Below, one piece after another: positions 9,427 through 18,308 of a stretch of 64,000 bases of DNA. How positions within the stretch are numbered: position 1 is the stretch's first letter; the number at the start of each line of letters is the position of its first letter. Both the position numbers and the translations under genes were made by a program. This stretch comes from Bacteroidia bacterium (lineage in GTDB: Bacteria > Bacteroidota > Bacteroidia > Chitinophagales > Chitinophagaceae). The notes beneath the pieces were generated by a model. The model did no database searches, was not told the DNA's origin, and saw nothing but the letters and a program-made list of their open reading frames with translations. The stretch is from positions 1 through 64,000 of the forward strand of contig JAUHYD010000015.1 in assembly GCA_030426665.1 (NCBI GenBank). Direction: 5' to 3'.

Positions 9427-10344
9427 ATGTTGCAGCAAGAGACAATAGGAGCCAAAGAAAATATCAGCGTAATTGCACGCATTAAGGATTATAGCCAACT
9501 GCTGAAGCCAAACCTCAGCGGCATGGTGGTATTCAGCAGTGTAATCGGTTATCTGATGGCGCCGAATGTTGCGTTCAGATGGAATGATTTCGGCGTTTGG
9601 CAACAGATAATTACCCTCTTTATCGGTGGTATGATGGTTACCGGTGGTGCCAATACCATTAACCAGATATTAGAACGTGACAGTGACCGGCTGATGAAGC
9701 GTACAAAAATGCGCCCGTTGCCGGATGGCAGAATGGGAGATACCGAGGCATGGATTTTTGCCTGTGTGACCGGACTTCTCGGAGCTGCAATGCTGTCTTA
9801 TTTTTTCAATTTACAGGCCGGGATGTTGAGTTTGCTTTCTTTGTTGTTATATGCATTTGCATATACACCGATGAAGAAAGTACATCCGATTGCGGTATTT
9901 ATAGGCGCTATTCCGGGAGCTTTACCTCCATTGATTGGGTGGGTAGCTGCAACCGGCAGTATAGACGCAGGAGGGTTTGTATTGTTTTCTTTGCAGTTTT
10001 TCTGGCAGTTTCCGCATTTCTGGGCGATAGCATGGGTAGCGTTTGATGATTACAGCAATGCAGGAATACGCATGTTGCCGACAAAGGAAAGGGAAACACG
10101 CTTTACCGCGGTACAATGTATCATGTACAGTTTGGTGCTGATACCAATGGCAATGGTTCCGCTGGTGCTGGGCATGACCGGAATGATTGGTATGTGGGTC
10201 TGTGTGTTATGCGGCGTTATGTACCTGGGCGCTTCTATAGCGTTCTACATTAAGAATGATTACAAGTCTGCAAGGCGAGTTATGTTTGCATCTTTTATTT
10301 ATTTACCGGTAGTTTTATTGGCATTGATAATAGATAAGGGTTGA
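9427..10344 (+). CDS. cyoE: Protoheme IX farnesyltransferase (haem O synthase)
   Basis: UbiA-superfamily polytopic membrane enzyme that transfers a farnesyl group to protohaem to make haem O for haem-copper oxidases. About 305 residues. The first Asp-rich motif is clear (NQILERDSDRLMKRT followed by RPLP, residues about 80-98), and the second conserved segment (DDYSNAGIRMLP) is also present. About eight to nine hydrophobic helices can be read. It heads a run of oxidase genes (two subunit III, subunit IV, SCO, DUF420), which supports the role. Start at 9427 rather than 9373 because the -7 element lies between them. Also called ctaB in oxidase clusters. Confidence 0.93.
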   Translation: MLQQETIGAKENISVIARIKDYSQLLKPNLSGMVVFSSVIGYLMAPNVAFRWNDFGVWQQIITLFIGGMMVTGGANTINQILERDSDRLMKRTKMRPLPDGRMGDTEAWIFACVTGLLGAAMLSYFFNLQAGMLSLLSLLLYAFAYTPMKKVHPIAVFIGAIPGALPPLIGWVAATGSIDAGGFVLFSLQFFWQFPHFWAIAWVAFDDYSNAGIRMLPTKERETRFTAVQCIMYSLVLIPMAMVPLVLGMTGMIGMWVCVLCGVMYLGASIAFYIKNDYKSARRVMFASFIYLPVVLLALIIDKG

Positions 10345-10403
10345 TTTTAGGAATTGAGGCGGTGCCTTTGTATGGGGTGTTTTGTAAAACAGAGTAAAAC
10401 GAT

Positions 10404-11009
10404 ATGGCGGTAGGGACGTTAAGGAAAAAGATTCATCCACAGAAGTTTATGATGTGGGTAGCGATGGGGAGTATGGCGATGGCATTCGCCGGTCTTACCA
10501 GTGGGTATGTTGTTCGTCAGGCGCAGGGCAATTGGCGTTATTATGAGTTGCCGGCAATGTTTTGGTACTCGACTATTGCAATAGTAATAAGTAGTGTAAC
10601 AATGATTTTGGGGGTGAAGGCATTTAAAAACAGAGAAATGCCGAAGTTCAGAATATTGATATCTATTACGTTAATATTGGGTGTGTTGTTCGGGGTGTTG
10701 CAATATTGGGGTTTTTATGATTTGTACCACCAACTACAACAAGTGAGAATAAATGGAGAGACGCTGAATGAGTCGGCACCGGTACGTGTGGACGGAAACC
10801 CCAGTGAATCATTTTTATTTGTCATTGCAGGTTTGCACCTTGCGCATCTTTTTGGTGGGATTATTGCATTATTAATTGTATTTTTCCGCGCATTTAGAAC
10901 TCGGGTGAAGGTTTATAATGCAACAGGATTAGAGATTGCCGCCACTTATTGGCACTTTGTGGATATATTGTGGGTATATTTATTTGTATTTTTTCTGGCA
11001 AATCAATAA
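10404..11009 (+). CDS. ctaE: Cytochrome c oxidase subunit III, first copy
   Basis: Membrane protein of the haem-copper oxidase subunit III family, 201 residues, five predicted helices. The family signature is visible as a helix with LHLAHLFGG and a final helix with ATYWHFVDILWVYLF (histidine and aspartate conserved). It is the shorter of two adjacent subunit III genes, an arrangement usual in Bacteroidota caa3-type oxidase clusters. Subunits I and II are not in this window, so they are encoded elsewhere. Confidence 0.88.
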   Translation: MAVGTLRKKIHPQKFMMWVAMGSMAMAFAGLTSGYVVRQAQGNWRYYELPAMFWYSTIAIVISSVTMILGVKAFKNREMPKFRILISITLILGVLFGVLQYWGFYDLYHQLQQVRINGETLNESAPVRVDGNPSESFLFVIAGLHLAHLFGGIIALLIVFFRAFRTRVKVYNATGLEIAATYWHFVDILWVYLFVFFLANQ

Positions 11010-11062
11010 AATTGTTTCGAAATTCGCACCCGAATCACAACTAACACACTTTAAAACAGTTT

Positions 11063-11821
11063 ATGTCACAGTCAACAGTAGTTACTTCAGCACCTAAAGA
11101 GAATATCTGGGAAGGTGGTCGCTCACCCTACAACGTGAGTTATGGAAAAATGATGATGTGGTTTTTCCTATTGTCAGATGCCCTTACATTTGGTGCATTG
11201 CTGATTTCTTATGGTACCACCCGTTTTTTCAGCGCGGTATGGCCGGATGCCAATGAGGTATTTAAAGCGTTCCCTTTTGCGGGACATGCTTCTCTTCCTC
11301 TACTTTTCGTGAGTTTAATGACGTTCATACTCATCATGAGTTCGGTAACTATGGTGCTAGCTGTACATGCCGGTCATTACGGAGATAAAAAGAATGTAGC
11401 CAAATGGTTGGTATGGACCATTATAGGTGGTATTTGTTTCCTTGCGTGTCAGGCGTGGGAGTGGACGCACCTACACAGCGAGCTTCATGGCTTGTGGGGT
11501 ACCTTTACTGACCCTGCTACTCCTACGAGTAAATTTGCGCATTTCTTCGATCCACATGTTGCGGGTCACGTACTTGACACTCAGCCGATGATGGCAATGC
11601 AATCTACACACAACTTCTTCAATTACTTTTTCACTATAACCGGTTTCCATGGTGGTCACGTTACTTCCGGTGTTGTTTTCAACATCCTGTTGTTGGTAAA
11701 TACAGTTAATGGTGTTTATGAGCGTCGCGGACATTACGAAATGGTGGAAAAAATCGGTCTGTACTGGCACTTTGTAGATTTGGTATGGGTATTCGTATTT
11801 ACTTGCTTCTATCTGTTATAA
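11063..11821 (+). CDS. ctaE: Cytochrome c oxidase subunit III, second copy
   Basis: Second haem-copper oxidase subunit III protein, 252 residues, longer than its neighbour because of an extended loop before HNFFNYFFTITGFHGGHV. The terminal helix again shows YWHFVDLVWVFVF. It follows the first copy by 53 nt in the same operon. The two paralogues probably occupy the same or alternative subunit III positions; which one is present in the assembled enzyme cannot be told from sequence. Confidence 0.9.
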   Translation: MSQSTVVTSAPKENIWEGGRSPYNVSYGKMMMWFFLLSDALTFGALLISYGTTRFFSAVWPDANEVFKAFPFAGHASLPLLFVSLMTFILIMSSVTMVLAVHAGHYGDKKNVAKWLVWTIIGGICFLACQAWEWTHLHSELHGLWGTFTDPATPTSKFAHFFDPHVAGHVLDTQPMMAMQSTHNFFNYFFTITGFHGGHVTSGVVFNILLLVNTVNGVYERRGHYEMVEKIGLYWHFVDLVWVFVFTCFYLL

Positions 11822-11876
11822 TCGATACAATAACTGAAATTCACAACTAATTCATTATTCAAAATAACATTATCAA

Positions 11877-12326
11877 ATGTCAGCACATACTCATTCAAAT
11901 AGCATTCAGGACTTATACGAAGGCGATCAGTCGAAATTGTATTCCGGTGTATTAGCCCATCATAGCGATGTTAACTCTTCCGAAAGCAAGTCGCAGGTCA
12001 AAAAAATCTGGAAAGTATTCTGGATACTTTTAGTTATCACTGTTATAGAAGTAATAGTAGGTATGTTTTTTAGTCACTCGATGCCGAAAGGCCTTGTGAA
12101 CTTCTTTTTTCTGGCGCTCACAATATTGAAAGCCGGTTATATCGTTGCAATATTTATGCACCTTGGCGATGAGTTTAAAGGATTTATTGTGACGGTGTTA
12201 GTTCCTTTGGTGCTTTTCGTATGGTTTATTATTGCTTTCCTTGCTGATGGCTCTTCCTGGTTGCATATGAACAACGAATCACCTTCACGTGAGCAAATAG
12301 AAGCTGTTGCACCACATACAAAGTAA
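11877..12326 (+). CDS. ctaF: Cytochrome c oxidase subunit IV (prokaryotic type)
   Basis: Small membrane protein of 149 residues with a hydrophilic N-terminus of about 45 residues and three predicted helices. The helix-2 segment ending IVAIFMHLGDE is characteristic of the prokaryotic subunit IV (COX4_pro) family. It probably stabilises the oxidase. Its stop overlaps the start of the SCO gene by one base (TAATG), which suggests translational coupling. Confidence 0.85.
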   Translation: MSAHTHSNSIQDLYEGDQSKLYSGVLAHHSDVNSSESKSQVKKIWKVFWILLVITVIEVIVGMFFSHSMPKGLVNFFFLALTILKAGYIVAIFMHLGDEFKGFIVTVLVPLVLFVWFIIAFLADGSSWLHMNNESPSREQIEAVAPHTK

Positions 12327-13057
12327 TGAGTAAGAAATCAAATACCAGATTTATAATGGGATTAGCGGTAGCCTTTTTGCTGCCGCTTTCTTTTTTTCTG
12401 ATTGCGCGATTGTTGTCAAAGGACAGTATCAGACTGCCATCACGATATGGGGTGGAGCGGGTAGATAGTGTTATGGTAGATGGAAAGCTGCAAACTGATA
12501 CTGTATACCGGAAGGTTGCTGATCTGACATTGGTAAATCAGTTGGGGAAGACCGTCAGCATTAACAAGGACCTTGAGGGGCGAATAATGGTGATTGACTT
12601 TTTTTTCGTTTCGTGTCCGACCATTTGCCCAAAACTTACCGGCAATATTACCATGTTGCAAAAAGCCTTCAGGAGAGATACAAAGCGCGAGTATGGTTTA
12701 GACAAAGCTGTACAGTTTTTGTCGATTTCGGTTGATCCTGAGCATGATACTGTGGCCGCGTTGCGTGCATATGCCGACCGTTATAATGCTGACCATGACA
12801 GATGGTGGTTTCTGACGGGTGACAAACGCAGCATTTACAATTTTGCACGGAATGAGCTAAAGCTGGCAGTAGGAACCGGAGATGGTGGCGTTGAGGATTT
12901 TATTCATACCGAGAAACTGGTGCTAATTGACGCGGACCGACATATTCGTGGGTATTATGACGGACTGGATACTGTGCAGATAAAGAAGTGCGCCGATGAC
13001 ATAGTTTTGTTGACAATGGAAAAAGATAAGCCGGAACGTAACTCAGGCAACAGATAA
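12326..13057 (+). CDS. SCO1/SenC family copper chaperone
   Basis: Thioredoxin-fold protein anchored by an N-terminal helix (residues about 10-29), 243 residues. It carries the SCO copper site: C97-P-T-I-C101 and H194. The family delivers copper to the CuA centre of cytochrome c oxidase or maintains its cysteines reduced. It sits inside the oxidase operon, overlapping subunit IV by one base. All metal-binding residues are present, so it should be active. Confidence 0.93.
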   Translation: MSKKSNTRFIMGLAVAFLLPLSFFLIARLLSKDSIRLPSRYGVERVDSVMVDGKLQTDTVYRKVADLTLVNQLGKTVSINKDLEGRIMVIDFFFVSCPTICPKLTGNITMLQKAFRRDTKREYGLDKAVQFLSISVDPEHDTVAALRAYADRYNADHDRWWFLTGDKRSIYNFARNELKLAVGTGDGGVEDFIHTEKLVLIDADRHIRGYYDGLDTVQIKKCADDIVLLTMEKDKPERNSGNR

Positions 13058-13135
13058 CTTTTTGACATTTTTATTACTCGTATAATAAGTTGCGATAGTC
13101 GGTTACAGATAATTTACAATTAGATTTGCAGCAAT

Positions 13136-13675
13136 ATGCTGACACCTGTTTTAAAGAAGAACGATAAGAAAGCGCGACTACTGATTCTTACAGTATCGTT
13201 TGTGGTTTTTGCTGCTGTAGTACTATTACACAAAATAAAAATTGATGTCGATTTTGGTTTCGATGTTCATCTTTTTGCATTGGCAAATGCTATTATTAAT
13301 TCAGTGGTGACCGTCTTGCTGATACTTGCATTGGCGGCGGCAAAGAAGCGAAACTTTGAGGCGCATAAGAAAATGATGTTGGCGGCTATTATGTTGTCCG
13401 TTTTGTTTCTTGTTTCGTATATATGTCACCATATGTTTGCCGGAGATACAGCATTTGGTGGTAGTGGCGCTATGAAGAGTATTTATTATTTTATATTGCT
13501 TACTCATATTCCATTGGCGGCTATCATTCTTCCCTTTATTTTATTTACAGCATACAGAGGCCTTACCGGAGAGTATGCCAAACATAAAAAGCTTGCCAGA
13601 TACACGTGGCCGCTGTGGCTATATGTAAGTATAACAGGTGTGCTGGTATACGTCTTTATTTCCCCTTACTACTAG
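13136..13675 (+). CDS. DUF420 membrane protein of the oxidase cluster
   Basis: Integral membrane protein of 179 residues with about five helices, typical in length and composition of DUF420. The helix-2/3 region (FEAHKKMMLAA...) and YICHHMF carry the conserved histidines. The family is regularly encoded at the end of cytochrome oxidase operons beside SCO and is thought to help assembly, but no biochemical role is firmly established. It ends 1 nt before the convergent gene at 13677, with no room for a separate terminator. Confidence 0.85.
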   Translation: MLTPVLKKNDKKARLLILTVSFVVFAAVVLLHKIKIDVDFGFDVHLFALANAIINSVVTVLLILALAAAKKRNFEAHKKMMLAAIMLSVLFLVSYICHHMFAGDTAFGGSGAMKSIYYFILLTHIPLAAIILPFILFTAYRGLTGEYAKHKKLARYTWPLWLYVSITGVLVYVFISPYY

Positions 13676-13676
13676 G

Positions 13677-14129
13677 CTAATGTGTTTGTTCGATTGTATC
13701 GGACGTAGAATTGATATTTGCTGCAATGTCTTCAGCGAGTCTGTTTATTTCACTGTTATATTTTGCTAGTTCGTCATTATATGAATCTGTGTGTTCGGCA
13801 ATTTTCTTACAAAATACTTCGTATGATTTAATCCGTAGTTTGCAATAGCGGATGAATGCCCGGTTTCTTTTATGGTCTTTTGTCGATTGTTGCTTTTGGT
13901 CGAGTCCCTCCATAAGTGTAATGCATTCGTTCCAGTAGTATATTCCGCGGTTTTTCAGCTCCGCTATTACTTCTTCATCCGGTGTGCTTTTGGGCATTTT
14001 GAACACCTCTAAAGCCATTGATTCCAGCCATCTGAATCGTTGTATTTCGTCGACTTTTACCTGTGCAACTACTTCATTGAGTTTGCGGGAGACAGGCGGG
14101 ACAAGAGCATTAATCGTCATGTAAGACAA
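13677..14129 (-). CDS. Hypothetical protein, membrane-anchored helical
   Basis: Unrecognised protein, about 150 residues, mostly charged helices after a short hydrophobic N-terminus. Candidate starts are TTG at 14129 and ATG at 14120. Upstream in the same frame the sequence continues as a convincing hydrophobic helix (KYLITAINILVVSGLSYM) back to a TGA, but with no ATG, GTG or TTG before it. Either the helix is translated from an unusual start codon or it is a relic. The gene follows the rhomboid gene by 41 nt on the same strand, so a shared transcript is likely. Function unknown. Confidence 0.6.
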   Translation of the reverse strand: MSYMTINALVPPVSRKLNEVVAQVKVDEIQRFRWLESMALEVFKMPKSTPDEEVIAELKNRGIYYWNECITLMEGLDQKQQSTKDHKRNRAFIRYCKLRIKSYEVFCKKIAEHTDSYNDELAKYNSEINRLAEDIAANINSTSDTIEQTH

Positions 14130-14170
14130 GCCGGAGACGACTAATATGTTGATGGCGGTGATTAAATATT

Positions 14171-15208
14171 TTAGATGTCGGGTGTTTGTTTTTTTAGTTC
14201 AAATAAGCTGATAGCTCCGACGAGCAAACCTGTCGATAACCCACCTATATGGGCAGCATTGTCTATTCTGCCATCAATGCCGGACATCAATGCATAAGCA
14301 ACAAATATGAGTGAGCCGGCCAGAAGTGGTTTCTTGGCTGATTTGTCTACAAGGTTTGCCAGTAGTAAGATTATTAGTATTCCGTACAATCCCAGAATTG
14401 CACCGGACGCACCAACACTTATAACGTTGTCGAGCCAGATGAGACTTAACACACTTGCTCCAATGCCACTCAAAATATAAGCAAAAACAAACCGCACCTT
14501 GCCGATGCGTGGTTCTAAAAGCGCACCGATGTAGATGAGGATAATCATGTTTGTAAGCAGATGAGCAAAACCTATATGGACGAAGTTGCACGTGAATAAT
14601 CGCCACCATTCACCTCCTATAGTCGATTCCCGGGAGTTGCCACCCCATTGCACCAGGCTATTGTTATCTGGTGAGAGTCCACTAATACCGCTGAATAACA
14701 TCAGTAGAAACACCATAGTATTCAGTACTACAATAATTGGGGTTACAAAATACCCATCGACCGGCGCGAAAATTGCAGCGAAGCTGGAAAATCTGTTTTG
14801 TTTGGCGGGCAATTCTCCTGCCAGTAGGTCGAATGTATCTATTGTGTATTCCTTCTTGAGTATCTCATATCTTTCCGCTAATTGATCTTCTGTTCGCATT
14901 TTTGAGATAGACGAGAAAATCAGCAATGCCTGTTTGGTGTTTTTCTTATTCCTTCCCCAGTCGGTAAGGATAGAAGTATTAGATGTGCTCTCAATAATCA
15001 GTTCGTCTTCAATGAGCTTTATTTTGACTGTTTGAGTCATAGAAATTCCGTCGCTTTTTGTCTCAGCGATGATGCCACTATCGCTTAGGTACGTGATATC
15101 CCAATTCAGCACAGCCGCCGTTTCGGCGGCAACGACCATAAAGTACTTCGTAGGTGTATGAAGAAGTGTTTGTTTGAGAATATGCCGGGGGGTAAAACCT
15201 ATAGCCAT
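14171..15208 (-). CDS. Rhomboid family intramembrane serine protease
   Basis: Predicted intramembrane protease, 345 residues. The C-terminal ~190 residues form the six-helix rhomboid core, with the catalytic serine in G266-A-S268-G, the catalytic histidine H320 (NAAHIGG) and the HxxxN oxyanion residues H216/N220. The first ~150 residues are a soluble extension with alternating beta-strands and a charged helix (about 100-125). This may be a regulatory or substrate-capturing domain and is not part of a minimal rhomboid. All catalytic residues are intact. The natural substrate is unknown. Confidence 0.92.
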   Translation of the reverse strand: MAIGFTPRHILKQTLLHTPTKYFMVVAAETAAVLNWDITYLSDSGIIAETKSDGISMTQTVKIKLIEDELIIESTSNTSILTDWGRNKKNTKQALLIFSSISKMRTEDQLAERYEILKKEYTIDTFDLLAGELPAKQNRFSSFAAIFAPVDGYFVTPIIVVLNTMVFLLMLFSGISGLSPDNNSLVQWGGNSRESTIGGEWWRLFTCNFVHIGFAHLLTNMIILIYIGALLEPRIGKVRFVFAYILSGIGASVLSLIWLDNVISVGASGAILGLYGILIILLLANLVDKSAKKPLLAGSLIFVAYALMSGIDGRIDNAAHIGGLSTGLLVGAISLFELKKQTPDI

Positions 15209-15317
15209 TGGAGGGTGGGGTACGAGGTGTTGTTTTTTGTTTTATATAGTAAAAGTAGGAAAATGAAAAATAATACTTTATTAAAACAACGGAAAACAAA
15301 TTGACCTATCCCGACGA

Positions 15318-16829
15318 TTATCTGATTGAAATTGTTTTGAAGCTTTTTCCATCGCCCAAAATCGCTGTAGCGCTATTGGTTTGCAGTCTTTGTTTGAGAT
15401 TTAGTGTGTCGTTCAGGTTCTGTATGCCAAGTATCTTAATCGTGTCATTACGGTCATATGCAGGGAATGTCTTTGCGATGCCTGCGGCAGATGGCATGCT
15501 TAGGAAGTTGATTTTTACCGTTATGTCGTCAGGGTAGCCTATGTTATTAGTTACTACGAGTGGTATATGCTGTTCTTTGGCGCGCATAATCGCTTTTTTT
15601 GTTGCGCAATAAATACTCAGCTGATTTTTGTATTGGTCATAAGTTATTATTTGCAGGCATGCAGTAATGATATTTCCTGCAAGAGCCAAAGTGATAATAA
15701 TGCCAATAATTCCGGCACTTTTTCGTAGTCTGTTTTTGTGAGCAAGTAGCGCTTGGTTGAGTGAATAAGAGAGGAGCAAAGAGAAAGCAGGAATGACAAA
15801 TGCGCTAAACTTTGCTTCGCCAAGGGGGATTAATCCACCGAAATAAATGATAATCACTAAAATAGGCAATGCTGATGCGTAGGCTACCATCCATTGCAGG
15901 TTATTCATGTTCCGTTTTTTTATACGGATTATTGTTTCTGTAAGCGCAAATAAGAGAGCAGTGATGGCTAAGGCAGAAAAGATTATTTCAAAAACGAAAC
16001 CTGCCCCGATTTTTGCGAAGAATGACCATATTCTGTGAAGTATGGTTGACATAGGTGTGGTATCCGTAACCAGAAATCCACTCCAAAAACCGTACATGTT
16101 TCTGTCATTCAGCAGTTGCCTGACATCAACTAAGTAAAATATTAAGCAGCCCAACAGGGAAGAAGCCAGCGGTGCTAGCTGATACAGGTATGTTTTACTT
16201 TTATCTGTATTGGACCGAGGCGTTAGTAAAAGGCGAAGAGGTATAATAACATAGATAGGGGAAACGGCAATTGGGTATGTATAACTAAAAAAAGGAGCCA
16301 AAAGGAAACTGGTACACAATAGCACGTACCTGAGGTTATATTTGCTTCCGTCGGATTTCAGGTGCAACAAGCTATGAAGTTGATAAATAGCAACAACCGA
16401 CATTAGCAGCTCCATTTCGTAATGCTTTACCTGGTTCAGATAGTCGATAAACATAGGGTTGGCCGCGATGATCAAGACAAAGAGGCTATTAAAAGCGTTA
16501 TCCTTTAATACTCGGTCTTTTAGCGAGTATGCAAGTGTGACTGTTGCAATGCCAACCATGTAGGAAGGTAGCCTCAGTGAAAAATAACTGTAGTTAAATA
16601 GAGCAGAGAACCATTTTATAAGCTGCAAGTAAATGCGCGGAAACTGTTGGGTAAAGTCGAGTTGCCCCCACAGTTGATTCGCAGACTTAAATTTCAGATT
16701 ATAAATAAGGCACCACTCGTCTCTCCAGAATGGTCTTAATTCAAAAAATGCTGCCATTAAACCCCATGCAAGCAAGCATATTATGGCGATAATTGAAATC
16801 GTGTTTATTGATTTTTTAAGGGTATTCAC
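15318..16829 (-). CDS. GT39/ArnT-like membrane glycosyltransferase
   Basis: Polytopic membrane protein, 503 residues, with about 10-12 hydrophobic segments. The first large loop carries the acidic pair in RPFWRDEW (D37, E38), the usual catalytic feature of GT-C enzymes (ArnT, PMT, GT39) that use lipid-phosphate sugar donors. The C-terminal ~110 residues are a soluble, probably periplasmic tail. It may glycosylate envelope lipids or proteins; donor and acceptor are unknown. It stands alone between convergent and divergent neighbours. Confidence 0.75.
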   Translation of the reverse strand: MNTLKKSINTISIIAIICLLAWGLMAAFFELRPFWRDEWCLIYNLKFKSANQLWGQLDFTQQFPRIYLQLIKWFSALFNYSYFSLRLPSYMVGIATVTLAYSLKDRVLKDNAFNSLFVLIIAANPMFIDYLNQVKHYEMELLMSVVAIYQLHSLLHLKSDGSKYNLRYVLLCTSFLLAPFFSYTYPIAVSPIYVIIPLRLLLTPRSNTDKSKTYLYQLAPLASSLLGCLIFYLVDVRQLLNDRNMYGFWSGFLVTDTTPMSTILHRIWSFFAKIGAGFVFEIIFSALAITALLFALTETIIRIKKRNMNNLQWMVAYASALPILVIIIYFGGLIPLGEAKFSAFVIPAFSLLLSYSLNQALLAHKNRLRKSAGIIGIIITLALAGNIITACLQIITYDQYKNQLSIYCATKKAIMRAKEQHIPLVVTNNIGYPDDITVKINFLSMPSAAGIAKTFPAYDRNDTIKILGIQNLNDTLNLKQRLQTNSATAILGDGKSFKTISIR

Positions 16830-16949
16830 GTTTGGTGTTGGGTAGTGTTATTATTGCCGTGCAAAAATTATGCCCTAAATAGCGAATTGAATCCTTGATG
16901 TTCTTTTTTCATTTTATACTGCTGATAAATACTCAGGAGATTTATGTCA

Positions 16950-16957
16950 TACCTTTG
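16950..16957 (+). promoter_or_regulatory. -7 promoter element of hflX
   Basis: TACCTTTG fits TAnnTTTG and lies 34 nt upstream of the GTG start. No good -33 match was seen. Confidence 0.45.
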
Positions 16958-16991
16958 TGTTTAAATAATTTATACTTAACAAACGTACCAA

Positions 16992-18179
16992 GTGCTAGAT
17001 AAGAACAATAAAATAGAACAAGAACAAAAAGCCATACTGATAGGTTTGGTTTATAAAGAGCAGACAGAGGAAATGACGAAGGAGTACCTTTTAGAGTTGG
17101 CTTTTCTGGCTGAGACTGCAGGAGCCGTGTCGATAAAGACTTTTATTCAAAAATTACCCAAGCCGGATAGCAGAACATTTGTCGGCAAGGGTAAGCTCGA
17201 AGAAATAAAAACGTATGCAATTGCGAAGGGTGCGACGTTGCTGATATTTGACGATGAGCTTACGGGGTCCCAGATAGGCAACATAGCCGAAGCGACCGGT
17301 ATCCGTACTATAGATAGGAGTGACCTTATTCTGGACATATTTGCAAGTAGGGCAAAGACCGCCCAGGCAAAGGTGCAGGTAGAGCTGGCGCAGTATCAAT
17401 ATATTCTTCCTCGCCTGCGCGGTATGTGGAAACACCTGGAACGTCAGGGTGGAGGAATAGGTAGCAGAGGTCCGGGAGAAACAGAGATAGAAACGGATAG
17501 GCGTATAGTAAAGGACAAAATATCGCTATTGCGCAAACGCCTTGTAGAAATAGATAAGCAGGCTCATACTCAGCGCAAAGAGCGGGGGGAATACATACGG
17601 GTAGCTCTGGTAGGTTACACCAATGTTGGTAAGAGCACACTAATGAATATTATCAGCAAGGCAGAGGTATTTGCAGAAAACAAGCTATTTGCCACGCTCG
17701 ATACCACTACGCGAAAGGTAGTGTATGAGCAGACCCCGTTTCTACTTAGCGATACGGTAGGGTTCATACGCAAGTTGCCCCACCACTTAGTGGAGAGTTT
17801 TAAAAGTACACTTGACGAAGTGCGGGAAGCAGACTGCCTGTTGCATGTAGTTGATATATCCCATCCGGGATATGAAGACCAGATGGGTGTTGTGAATAAA
17901 ACACTTCAGGAGCTTAAAGCGTTTGACAAGCCGATACTTACAATTTTCAATAAGATGGATTTGTATGAGGAGACAGTCTTCGACCCGTGGTTAGAAGAAG
18001 ATGTGAAAAAGGAAATGCTCACCCAGTTAGAAGCTCGCTGGCAAACCGAAACCAACAATTCTGCCATCTTTGTATCGGCAACGGAGCGCAGAAATATTGA
18101 TGGGTTGCGGAACACAATTCTTAATCGTGTGAAAAAGCTATACGAAGAACGTTACCCTTATCTGACTAAGTTTTATTGA
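16992..18179 (+). CDS. hflX: GTPase HflX
   Basis: Ribosome-associated GTPase of the Obg-HflX superfamily, 395 residues. The HflX N-terminal domain (FVGKGKLEEI, IFDDELTGSQ) is followed by the family signature RGPGETEIETDRR (about residues 160-172). The G-domain shows G1 G208YTNVGKS215, G3 DTVGFIRKLPHHLVESFKSTL and G4 NKMD. In other bacteria HflX splits or rescues stalled ribosomes under heat or antibiotic stress. The start is GTG; no ATG fits the N-terminus. Confidence 0.97.
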   Translation: MLDKNNKIEQEQKAILIGLVYKEQTEEMTKEYLLELAFLAETAGAVSIKTFIQKLPKPDSRTFVGKGKLEEIKTYAIAKGATLLIFDDELTGSQIGNIAEATGIRTIDRSDLILDIFASRAKTAQAKVQVELAQYQYILPRLRGMWKHLERQGGGIGSRGPGETEIETDRRIVKDKISLLRKRLVEIDKQAHTQRKERGEYIRVALVGYTNVGKSTLMNIISKAEVFAENKLFATLDTTTRKVVYEQTPFLLSDTVGFIRKLPHHLVESFKSTLDEVREADCLLHVVDISHPGYEDQMGVVNKTLQELKAFDKPILTIFNKMDLYEETVFDPWLEEDVKKEMLTQLEARWQTETNNSAIFVSATERRNIDGLRNTILNRVKKLYEERYPYLTKFY

Positions 18180-18267
18180 TAGCTGATGTAGGAGTGCATC
18201 ATCGCAATCTCCTTCAAAATTGTGGATATCTTCTTTTTGAAATCGGAAACCGTATTTCATTTTCGTT

Positions 18268-18275
18268 TACTTTTG
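18268..18275 (+). promoter_or_regulatory. -7 promoter element of recA
   Basis: TACTTTTG fits TAnnTTTG, 33 nt before the recA start. No LexA-like inverted repeat was recognised near it. Confidence 0.45.
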
Positions 18276-18308
18276 ATGTATTAAATAATATTCAAAAAAG
18301 TAAGTAAA

